Of a stretch of DNA of 5,565 nt, positions 1 to 5,562 are shown in pieces (positions within the stretch are counted from its first letter, which is position 1; each line of letters opens with the position of its first letter). The position numbers were made by a program, and so were the translations under genes. The stretch is taken from assembly GCA_043820985.1 (NCBI GenBank), contig JBDRDH010000212.1, forward strand, positions 1 to 5,565, written 5' to 3'. This DNA comes from JAAYXS01 sp043820985. Lineage in GTDB: Bacteria > Planctomycetota > Phycisphaerae > UBA1845 > Fen-1342. The notes below the pieces were generated by a model that saw only the letters and a list, made by a program, of their open reading frames with translations, did not search any database and was not told where the DNA came from.

Positions 1-37
1 AGACCGTGCCACTCACGATGTGCAGGAGGTTTCGAGC

Positions 38-532
38 ATGACAGTCAAAGTCAACCGATGTCTGTTTCCCGCGCTTCGGATTAGCGCGCTCAGTGCGATT
101 CTGGCTGTTTTCACTGGCTGCTGCCCGGAAGCTTTACAAAATCTGCTCGACGCCGAAGTGCCGTGTGGGTGCGATGAGACTCTCGCCCTTGAAGACGATC
201 AGAGCGAGCCCGATCTTGCCGTTTGCGCGGACCCCGGCTCGCTCGACGACTGCACGCTGGCGCCGCCGTGCGGGCGGGACAGCGGGGTTTGTGACGTCTA
301 CGAGGACGACGCGAGCGAGTTCTTCTTCGGCGTCAGCGCCCAGTGCGTCTGCCAGTGCATGCCCGACAACGAGTTGAACAACCGCCTGCGCACCTGCCTG
401 GCGTGCATGGAGGAGCACGGCGTCCCGACCGGCGAGTCGCACCTGCGCTGCTATGAAGCCCTGGGAGCCGGCTGGGGCACAGCGATCGAAGTTCTGCTCC
501 GCTGCGGCCATTGCGCTTGGATATGCCCATAG
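38..532 (+). CDS. Small cysteine-rich exported protein, probable lipoprotein, unknown function
   Basis: I do not recognise this protein. The start at 38 is chosen over the in-frame ATG at 20 because a strong AGGAGG (24-29) lies 8 bases before it, which gives 164 residues. Residues 1-27 look like a signal peptide: basic residues at K4 and R7, then a hydrophobic stretch (about 9-25) ending V-F-T-G-C-C at 24-29. This resembles a lipobox with Cys28 as the lipidated residue, but Phe at -3 is atypical, so lipidation is inferred. The protein has 18 cysteines, about 11% of residues, many in pairs or clusters (CGC, CVCQC, CLAC, CGHC), and ends in Ile-Cys-Pro. The middle is acidic. Such a pattern suggests a small disulfide-stabilised exported protein, with metal binding as an alternative. 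It has no visible operon partner, as over 300 bases separate it from the next gene. Confidence 0.72.
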   Translation: MTVKVNRCLFPALRISALSAILAVFTGCCPEALQNLLDAEVPCGCDETLALEDDQSEPDLAVCADPGSLDDCTLAPPCGRDSGVCDVYEDDASEFFFGVSAQCVCQCMPDNELNNRLRTCLACMEEHGVPTGESHLRCYEALGAGWGTAIEVLLRCGHCAWICP

Positions 533-624
533 TTGACTCGCCAGCCGCACATGGCACGCTCGGGTAGCATGCCCAGACTTAGCGGATATGTTGTCATACC
601 GGTGGGCGCCAGATCGAGGGCGTA

Positions 625-638
625 GTGACGGGCGTCAC
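625..638. promoter_or_regulatory. Operator-like inverted repeat in the 533-849 spacer
   Basis: GTGACG and CGTCAC form perfect 6-base arms around a central GG. The repeat lies about 210 bases before the start codon of the next gene. The gap is too short to be a stable hairpin loop, so if functional it would be a dimeric protein site. No regulator is visible nearby and chance occurrence is plausible. Confidence 0.2.
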
Positions 639-782
639 CAACTCTATCAGGGCAGCATGGACGTGTCGGCCATGACAGATTAGGGGCGGTGGGTCGATGG
701 TCCAGCATACTTAGTGTTTAAATGCATCCCCCCGAACATACCAAGGTATAAGTATCACACTGATATTGGCCAACGATTTTCG

Positions 783-810
783 TTGACCGATTCAAGCATT
801 CGGGCATAGA
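783..810 (+). promoter_or_regulatory. Candidate sigma-70-type promoter for the regulatory-like/TlpA gene
   Basis: TTGACC (783-788) matches the -35 consensus at 5 of 6 positions. CATAGA (805-810) is a weak -10 with 3 of 6 matches after a 16-base spacer. The implied transcript starts about 30-35 bases before the ATG at 850 and would carry its ribosome binding site. The rest of the 533-849 stretch holds only small inverted repeats (625-638, and ATACC/GGTAT at 738-749). I see no gene, tRNA or clear terminator there. Confidence 0.3.
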
Positions 811-849
811 CTTGGTGGACGATCTAGCGTGCAATTGGGAGGATTTGCC

Positions 850-1902
850 ATGTGTTTATCGATGATTTCGCGCCGGTGGCTGGCCGTGTGTCTGGTACCA
901 GCTTTCCTGATCTTAATCAGCGCCCCGGCTCTGGCCGAACCACCGCCACGGAAGCCTCTGAACGTGCTCGAGGGCGTGGTCGTCTCCAAAAAGGACGGCC
1001 AGCCACTAGCCGACGTCAGCATCGGCCTGGCGCACGCTGAAAAGGGCTGGCTGTACTTCACCAGCGAGCACCAGGCAGGTTCCTGGAATCTCGATTCCGA
1101 AGACGAGATTCAGGCGAAGATGCGGGCGGAAGTCAGAGCCCATGGGCCTGTCGAAAAAGTGCTAATGTTCTTCCCGAAACGCAACGGCAAGACCGCCTGT
1201 ACGACCAAAACCGATGAAAAAGGCCATTTCAGGCTGGAGGGCTTTACCAATCCCACGGCGGCATACCATCTCGGCGTGGCCCACACGGAGCACGGCGCCG
1301 CGCTGAAGCTCGGCATCGTGCCCAAAGACCATATTGGCAAAGAGTTGCGTATTGAGGTCGATGAGCCGAGTTATCTTCGACTCAAAACGTCGCCGTGGTC
1401 ACCGGAAGCCAAGATCACCAAATACCCGCAAATCACGCTGGCACACGAACCGCCCGCTGACGAGTCTTCAGAGAAACCCGCGGATCCGCCCCACGTCTAC
1501 TTCCAGGTGATGCCGGTCTTCGACTCCCGTGGCAAAAACGCCGAACGCCAGATGCAGACTTTGCTTCCAGGCGGACAGCGCTACCGCGTCACGCAGCAGG
1601 CCTATGCCCGCGAATGGGCCTACGGGGCGACCTTCTTCGCCAAGACCATCGAGCTGCCCCCGGGTAAGACGCTCGATGTCGATTTCGCCACGTCAGGTGG
1701 CAGCGAACTAAGTGGTCGCGTGTCTGGTTTGGACGACAAACCACTACAACACGTCAACGTAATGGTTAAAACAGCAGGCGATTCCGACTTACTCATCGGG
1801 GCCATGACGGATGCGAAGGGTATGTACAAACTGACCGGCATCCCGCCGGGCCGGCACAAACTGGAGTTGCTGCGTTACGCGATTCGCACGGCGCCAGGGT
1901 GA
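850..1902 (+). CDS. Secreted carboxypeptidase-regulatory-like protein; N-terminal part of a TGA-interrupted TlpA-type protein
   Basis: The start at ATG 850 is preferred over the in-frame GTG at 829 because GGGAGGA (837-843) sits 6 bases before it. This gives 350 residues up to the TGA. Residues 1-29 are a signal peptide (Arg8-Arg9, hydrophobic core, A-L-A before Glu30), so the product is exported. Two beta-sandwich modules of the carboxypeptidase regulatory-like type are visible. One begins with LEGVVVSKKDGQPLADVSI and ends with the TKTDEKGHFRLEGF strand. The second runs from LSGRVSGLDDKPLQHVNVMV to MTDAKGMYKLTGIPPGRHKL. Between them is a less recognisable beta-rich stretch with an acidic, Pro-rich linker. 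The frame stops at TGA 1900-1902 just after RTAPG, but the same frame continues into a TlpA-like thioredoxin domain ending at 2463. In planctomycetes this domain order is known as one protein, so this is probably an incomplete product unless the TGA is read through. Full-length readthrough would give 537 residues with the TGA as codon 351. Confidence 0.8.
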   Translation: MCLSMISRRWLAVCLVPAFLILISAPALAEPPPRKPLNVLEGVVVSKKDGQPLADVSIGLAHAEKGWLYFTSEHQAGSWNLDSEDEIQAKMRAEVRAHGPVEKVLMFFPKRNGKTACTTKTDEKGHFRLEGFTNPTAAYHLGVAHTEHGAALKLGIVPKDHIGKELRIEVDEPSYLRLKTSPWSPEAKITKYPQITLAHEPPADESSEKPADPPHVYFQVMPVFDSRGKNAERQMQTLLPGGQRYRVTQQAYAREWAYGATFFAKTIELPPGKTLDVDFATSGGSELSGRVSGLDDKPLQHVNVMVKTAGDSDLLIGAMTDAKGMYKLTGIPPGRHKLELLRYAIRTAPG

Positions 1903-1948
1903 GGCCCCGGACCCCAGGACATCTCCCTCAAGCGGGAGATCACTCTGG
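1900..1948 (+). other. In-frame TGA followed by a stable hairpin (possible recoding element)
   Basis: TGA 1900-1902 is followed by a two-part stem-loop. The apical stem is ATCTCCC (1921-1927) with GGGAGAT (1934-1940), seven perfect pairs, closed by the 6-base loop TCAAGC. A lower stem pairs 1914-1918 with 1944-1948 (four Watson-Crick pairs and one G-U) across a small internal loop. The apical loop starts 26 bases after the TGA, within the range expected of bacterial SECIS elements. However, the usual guanine in the first two loop positions is absent (loop begins TC). It may therefore be a non-canonical SECIS, a readthrough-promoting structure, or a coincidence of the codons for ISLKREI. Confidence 0.35.
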
Positions 1949-2463
1949 CGGTCGGCCAGAGCCAGGTCACACAGAACATCGACAAGGTCAAGCTGCTGGG
2001 GATCTTCCCCGGTCAGGTTGCCCCGGACTTCACGGCGACCACCCTGGATGGTCAGGAGCTCAAATTATCCAAGCTGCAAGGCAAGGTTGTGCTGATTGAT
2101 TTCTGGGCAACCTGGTGCGGGCCCTGCGTCGCCGAGTTGCCTAACGTCAAAAAAGCTTATGAGCAATACAACGAAAAGGGGCTGGTCATCATTGGTATTA
2201 GCTTTGACCAGGACGCCGACACCGCCCGCAAGTTTATCGCCAAGAAAAAAATGAACTGGACGCATGTTTGGGCCAAGGGCGGCGACAAGAGCGAACTCGC
2301 CAAGCTGTATTATGTCAGCGGTATTCCCCGCACGTTCCTGATCGGGCCGGACGGTAAGGTCGCGGACCAGGATCTCCGCGGCGACAAGCTACTCAAGGCG
2401 ATCGGCAAACAGATTCAACAGCTCGAACAAGGCGACGATCCAATATCCTTAATAACGCCTTAG
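1903..2463 (+). pseudogene. TlpA/ResA-like thioredoxin domain, C-terminal part of the same interrupted gene (or recoded)
   Basis: This segment continues the frame of the upstream gene with 186 sense codons and no frameshift. After GPGPQDISLKREITLAVGQ and a linker comes the classic start of a TlpA/AhpC-type domain (APDFTATTLDGQELKLSKLQ), then VVLIDFWATWCGPC with the redox pair Cys423 and Cys426 (numbering from ATG 850). Further on are the strand VIIGISFDQD, the cis-proline motif GIPRTF (Pro493) and IGPDG. All core catalytic features are intact, so thiol-disulfide exchange outside the cytoplasm is expected if it is made. There is no in-frame ATG, GTG or TTG between the TGA and GTG 2089. That GTG encodes a valine inside the first core strand just before the active site, so independent translation of a folded domain looks unlikely. 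Either the whole gene is a very recent nonsense mutant, the TGA is decoded, or the base is a sequencing error. Confidence 0.7.
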
Positions 2464-2517
2464 GCAGAAAAACGCGCCATTGTTGATAATGATCCGCTGG
2501 AGCCGCGCAAAAGAAAT

Positions 2518-2557
2518 CCCCGCCGCAATTGCACGACACCTTGCGGCGGGGCTTTTT
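2518..2557 (+). terminator. Strong rho-independent terminator, probably bidirectional
   Basis: An 11-base perfect stem, CCCCGCCGCAA (2518-2528) with TTGCGGCGGGG (2541-2551), encloses a 12-base loop and is followed by C and five T (2553-2557). It lies 54 bases after the TAG of the thioredoxin gene. Read on the minus strand the same stem is followed by ATTTCTTTT, and it lies 42 bases after the stop of the convergent minus-strand gene, so it can serve both. Its intact state suggests the interrupted gene upstream is still part of a transcription unit. Confidence 0.9.
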
Positions 2558-2593
2558 ACATAAGTTGTCAAATCGGCTGGTCGCCGGTCAGGA

Positions 2594-3448
2594 TTAACCA
2601 CCACCAACAGCGGCGATAAATCCATCGATGTCATAAGAATTAACGCTACCGTCGCCGTTACAGTCCGCCAGCATGCGATCACAGCTCGGATAGAGAGCTT
2701 CGTAATCGCACTGGGCGCTGAGGGCACAGATGAAAGCGTCGATGTCGTAAGAGTTCACCGCACCATCGCAGATCATGTCGCCAATGGCATAGTTACCAAC
2801 GGTAAACGTGATGCTCGCGCCAGCCGTGTCGACCGTGGCGGCGACTACCGGCGAGTGGGTCGGGGGTGCCTGATACTCACTCATGACGTTCACCAGCGCA
2901 TTTTGCAGGCTGTAAGTATAGGTGCCCGGCGTGCTCGGGGCCGTGAAGGTGCCGGAAACCACCTCTTGCGGCTCGGCGCCCTGCCCGATGCCGGTGATCG
3001 GATTGGCCACCTCACCAATGCCGCTACCGGGAGGTAGAGCCTGGCCGAAGGTGTCCTGTCCGCCGCCGATCTGAATCAGGTTCATACTACCGGCGGAACC
3101 ACGTTGCACGCCGACATAGCCGGTGGAAGCGCCTTCCCCGGGATTGCTGATACCCGCTGGGCGGCTGAAATTCTGCATGTTGGTGTCGATGCTGCCCTCC
3201 ACGGCCAGCGGGATGTCGAACAGAACCGGATTGGCCGCATCCTGCGTCAGGTCACAGCACACCAGTGCCAGACCAGCATTGTCACCACTGGATACACCCA
3301 CCTTGATTGTCCAGTTAATCGGACTCCCCTGTCCGACGGTCTGTCCGTCTTTCACCGCCTCCAGAGTAAGAGTCGCGGCTGGTTGGGCCTGCACACTGAC
3401 ACACAGCGCCAGCATGGTGACAACTGTGAAAAACCGGGCTGTTCGCAT
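2594..3448 (-). CDS. Secreted protein with C-terminal dockerin-like EF-hand tail, unknown function
   Basis: 284 residues. The start at 3448 is supported by AAGGAG (3460-3455), six bases upstream on the minus strand. Residues 1-21 form a signal peptide with a likely V-Q-A cleavage before Gln22, so the protein is exported. The body (about 25-220) is rich in Gly, Ser, Thr and Val with alternating beta-strand patterns (TLTLEAV, INWTIKVGV, GTYTYSLQNALV, ASITFTVG), consistent with a beta-sandwich of cohesin- or Ig-like type. I recognise no catalytic motif. Residues 223-284 are a planctomycete-style pair of calcium-loop repeats (GDMICDGAVNSYDIDAF and DCNGDGSVNSYDIDGF) with five cysteines between and within them. 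In the first loop the usual Asn ligand is Ile226, so only the second loop (Asp252, Asn254, Asp256) looks fully competent to bind calcium. It ends with GGG. The divergent neighbour at 3984 carries the same tail. Confidence 0.9.
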   Translation of the reverse strand: MRTARFFTVVTMLALCVSVQAQPAATLTLEAVKDGQTVGQGSPINWTIKVGVSSGDNAGLALVCCDLTQDAANPVLFDIPLAVEGSIDTNMQNFSRPAGISNPGEGASTGYVGVQRGSAGSMNLIQIGGGQDTFGQALPPGSGIGEVANPITGIGQGAEPQEVVSGTFTAPSTPGTYTYSLQNALVNVMSEYQAPPTHSPVVAATVDTAGASITFTVGNYAIGDMICDGAVNSYDIDAFICALSAQCDYEALYPSCDRMLADCNGDGSVNSYDIDGFIAAVGGG

Positions 3449-3550
3449 AACCTTCTCCTTGCAAGCCTGAGTATCGTGCCGCTCGAGCTGGTCACGTCCT
3501 CAGGAAGTTCCTGGCCTGCCCCTCACGCAAGGACCGAGGTCCCACCTTAT

Positions 3551-3590
3551 TTTATAGTACTTCGGTCACATACTCCCGTTATGGGTCACA
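3551..3590 (-). promoter_or_regulatory. Candidate -10 element and paired direct repeats upstream of the minus-strand tail protein
   Basis: On the minus strand TATAAA (3556-3551) is a good -10 hexamer but no -35 match lies 16-18 bases upstream. Instead, two exact copies of GGTCACA (plus strand 3564-3570 and 3584-3590) lie exactly 20 bases apart, about two helical turns, across the expected -20 to -46 region. This would fit a promoter that depends on an activator binding tandem sites. A second possible promoter on the same strand is TTGATT (3633-3628) and TAAGAT (3609-3604) with an 18-base spacer. Both are inferences from sequence alone. Confidence 0.3.
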
Positions 3591-3727
3591 CTTACCTGTT
3601 GACATCTTACAGTATCGTGGTGTCAGGAATCAAGATTGTCTGATTTTCACACAAATTAGTCGAAGTTCAGTGATATGTCTTTTTAAGTCAGCGAGACACC
3701 GTTGAACAGGTTTGGCCGTGTCCGGAT

Positions 3728-3740
3728 CACTCCAGGAGTG
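3728..3740. repeat. Short perfect inverted repeat in the divergent intergenic region
   Basis: CACTCC and GGAGTG flank a single central A. The repeat sits about midway in the 535-base gap between the divergent genes. It is too tight for a hairpin loop and could be a protein site. The remainder of 3449-3983 shows no recognisable gene, tRNA or riboswitch beyond the promoter-like elements listed separately. Confidence 0.2.
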
Positions 3741-3909
3741 GGCTACATCTGCCTTGACCCATTCTTATTTGAGCATGACAGGTCCTATAAAACCCGACCG
3801 AAATGAACTTAAAACAGTGATCTCCGCGATCCTTCCAGTGGACATGCACCCGTACATCTCAGACCGCCTCTGGCATGATCTGGCCTGGGAATCTGCTGGT
3901 GGATTATTC

Positions 3910-3939
3910 TTGACTTCAACGCTTACACCTACCCATTAT
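3910..3939 (+). promoter_or_regulatory. Candidate sigma-70-type promoter for the DUF1028 gene
   Basis: TTGACT (3910-3915, 5 of 6 matches) and CATTAT (3934-3939, 4 of 6) are separated by 18 bases. Transcription would start near 3946, giving a leader of about 38 bases that contains the GAGGA ribosome binding site at 3972-3976. This is the best promoter match in the window by eye. Confidence 0.42.
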
Positions 3940-3983
3940 TAAAAGGGGATCCGGGCCGAGCGTAAGGATATGAGGAATCAGAC

Positions 3984-5306
3984 ATGCTCCCGCGAGTGAA
4001 ACTTATTGCCGTAACATTCATGCTGGCCTTAACATCCAGCGCGCCAGCCACCTGGTCGATTGTCATCGCCGACAGTCAGACCAAAGAGATTGCCGTCGGT
4101 ACGGTGACCTGCCTGACCAACCTGGACCTGCTGGCCCTTGTGCCGGTTGTAGTGGTTGGTAAAGGCGGTGCCGCTGTTCAGGCCGCCGGTGATTATCAGG
4201 GTTTTCGCCGAGCGCTCATCTTTCAACGCCTGGAACTTGGTTATTCGCCCCAGGAAATCCTCGATTTACTAGCGCAACTGAGCGGCCACGAAGATCGTCA
4301 GTTCGGTATCGTTGACACGCAGGGCCGCATGGTGACGTTCTCCGGCAGTGGTAACTATCAATGGGCCGGCGGCGTCATAGGCAACCAGGGCTCAATGGTA
4401 TACGCCATCCAGGGAAATATTCTCGTCGGCGACTGTGTGGTGGCGGCGATCGAGGACGCGGTCCTCAACACGCCCGGCGATGTGCCCGCCAAGCTGATGG
4501 CCGGCATGGTGGCCGCCGGCGAGATGGGGGGCGATGGCCGCTGCTCGTGCTCACCATCACAACCCATGAGTTGTGGTTGTCCGCCCGAGAGCTTCGACAA
4601 GCCCGGCCACATCGGCGGTATGGTCGTGTCCCGCAGCGGTGATATCGATGACACGCAATGTAACGCCAGCGGTTGCGTCGATGGCGACTATTTCATGCAC
4701 CTAAACGTGCCCTATCAATTTTCAGACGACCCGGATCCGGTTATTCAACTGCAAGCACTTTTTGATGAGTGGCGCGCCGCTCTGACCGGACGACCGGATG
4801 CGATTCAAACCCAGGTCGAGTTTACCCCGGTTACCATCCCGCCCTCCGGCAGCGCCACGACCACGATGCAAATCACTCTGCTTGATTGGCGCGGCGAGCC
4901 GATCTCCGCGACGATCAACGAAGTAAGCGTGGAACACGCCGACGACAGCGCCGGGATCTCATCCATCGGCACCGTGACGGACAACGGCGGCGGCTCCTTC
5001 TCGGTCGTGCTGACCGCCGGGACAACTACCGGAATCGACCGGTTCACCGTGCGGAGCGACGATGGCAACCGGCCGGTGATTCTGATGCCCACACCCAGCC
5101 TGCGTTATTACGCATTTGGTGATGCCAATTGTGACGGAATCATCAACGCCTATGACATCGACAAGTTTATCTGCGCGGTCAGCGCTGAGTGTGATTACGA
5201 AAGCCTGTACCCGGCTTGCAACCGTGCGTTGTCCGATTGCAATCAGGACGGCCAGGTTGACGCCTACGACATCGACGCCTTCATCGACTTAATAGCCGGC
5301 GGCTGA
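3984..5306 (+). CDS. Secreted DUF1028-family (Ntn-hydrolase-like) protein with Ig-like domain and dockerin-like tail
   Basis: 440 residues. ATG 3984 follows GAGGA (3972-3976) with a 7-base gap. Residues 1-22 are a signal peptide ending A-P-A. Residues 23 to about 265 match my knowledge of the DUF1028 family: opening TWSIVIADSQTKEIAVG, RQFGIVDTQGRMVTFSG (105-121), YAIQGNILVG (140-149), GGDGR (182-186) and DDPDPVIQLQALFDEW (248-263). That family is regarded as having an Ntn-hydrolase fold with unknown substrate. Here signal peptidase cleavage would leave Thr23 at the N-terminus, which could act as nucleophile (inference). A Cys-rich insert (Cys187, 189, 197, 199, then 226 and 231) follows GGDGR. 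Residues about 275-375 form an Ig/invasin-like beta domain. Residues 379-440 are a two-loop EF-hand tail (Asp380, Asn382, Asp384; Asp418, Asn420, Asp422), about 65% identical to the tail of the divergent gene product. The gene is convergent with rpmH. No terminator is visible on its own strand. Confidence 0.92.
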   Translation: MLPRVKLIAVTFMLALTSSAPATWSIVIADSQTKEIAVGTVTCLTNLDLLALVPVVVVGKGGAAVQAAGDYQGFRRALIFQRLELGYSPQEILDLLAQLSGHEDRQFGIVDTQGRMVTFSGSGNYQWAGGVIGNQGSMVYAIQGNILVGDCVVAAIEDAVLNTPGDVPAKLMAGMVAAGEMGGDGRCSCSPSQPMSCGCPPESFDKPGHIGGMVVSRSGDIDDTQCNASGCVDGDYFMHLNVPYQFSDDPDPVIQLQALFDEWRAALTGRPDAIQTQVEFTPVTIPPSGSATTTMQITLLDWRGEPISATINEVSVEHADDSAGISSIGTVTDNGGGSFSVVLTAGTTTGIDRFTVRSDDGNRPVILMPTPSLRYYAFGDANCDGIINAYDIDKFICAVSAECDYESLYPACNRALSDCNQDGQVDAYDIDAFIDLIAGG

Positions 5307-5392
5307 TCGATATCGGATCGTAACTACCTGCCGTCAGACCGGTCTGCGAATAGCGGATCTCCCCCGAGTGTTGACGGAATCTCAGCGCACAA

Positions 5393-5416
5393 CCCCGCCG
5401 CGCTCTAACGGCAGGG
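5393..5416 (-). terminator. Hairpin after rpmH, probable weak intrinsic terminator
   Basis: On the minus strand CCCTGCCG (5416-5409) pairs with CGGCGGGG (5400-5393) in an 8-pair stem with an 8-base loop. One pair is a U-G wobble that forms only in the minus-strand transcript, where the plus-strand copy would have a C-A mismatch. The stem starts 11 bases after the rpmH stop codon. The following bases are TTGTGCG, so the U-tract is poor and termination efficiency is uncertain. Confidence 0.45.
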
Positions 5417-5427
5417 TAAAGTGTGGC

Positions 5428-5562
5428 TCACGCAACGCTTACCTGCCGGCCCATACGCCGCCTGTGGTTGATGATTCGGCGACCGCCGGCGGTACGCATC
5501 CGCGCGCGGAATCCGCATTTGCGCTTACGCTTGATCTTGCTGATACGGTGTGGGTAATGCAT
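5428..5562 (-). CDS. rpmH: 50S ribosomal protein bL34
   Basis: This 44-residue protein opens MHYPHRISKIKRKRKCGFRARM and continues RTAGGRRIINHRRRMGRQ. It is a clear bL34: a tiny, extremely basic protein with the signature GFRARM, the following Thr-x-x-Gly-Arg-Arg segment, and the usual 44-50 residue length. It is a structural component of the large ribosomal subunit that binds 23S rRNA. The start at 5562 is only three bases from the window edge. The ribosome binding site is therefore not visible and a slightly longer N-terminus cannot be excluded, although MHYP before the basic stretch and the total length fit well. bL34 genes are normally followed by rnpA (RNase P protein). Here only about 120 bases separate it from the convergent DUF1028 gene, so rnpA is not adjacent. 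A hairpin follows the stop. Confidence 0.93.
   Translation of the reverse strand: MHYPHRISKIKRKRKCGFRARMRTAGGRRIINHRRRMGRQVSVA

Noticed and set aside
451..708. Minus-strand frame of 85 codons after the first gene
   Set aside because: It has no ribosome binding site, overlaps the end of the cysteine-rich gene on the other strand and shows no motif or signal.
2245..2251. Run of seven A as a possible frameshift site in the thioredoxin domain
   Set aside because: The zero frame is correct on both sides of the run (KKKMNW) and leads to the expected domain end, so no shift is needed.
2089..2463. Independent thioredoxin gene starting at GTG 2089
   Set aside because: This GTG is the valine in KVVLIDFWATWC inside the first core strand, has no ribosome binding site, and homologous sequence for the domain starts upstream at APDFTATTLDG.
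3104..3643. Long plus-strand open frame of 179 codons antisense to the minus-strand secreted protein
   Set aside because: Most of it lies opposite a clearly coding signal-peptide and beta-rich gene. The translated product has no recognisable pattern, so it is a shadow frame.
3712..3942. Open frame of 76 codons on the plus strand in the divergent intergenic region
   Set aside because: It starts with TTG, lacks a convincing ribosome binding site, has no recognisable motif, and overlaps the best promoter candidate for the gene at 3984.
4805..5092. Minus-strand frame downstream of rpmH as a possible rnpA
   Set aside because: It lacks the basic RNR-type motif of the RNase P protein and lies opposite the Ig-like domain of the DUF1028 gene.
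5335..5346. Palindrome CAGACCGGTCTG as a terminator for the DUF1028 gene
   Set aside because: Only a 4-pair stem with a 4-base loop can form and no T-tract follows. It may be a chance palindrome.
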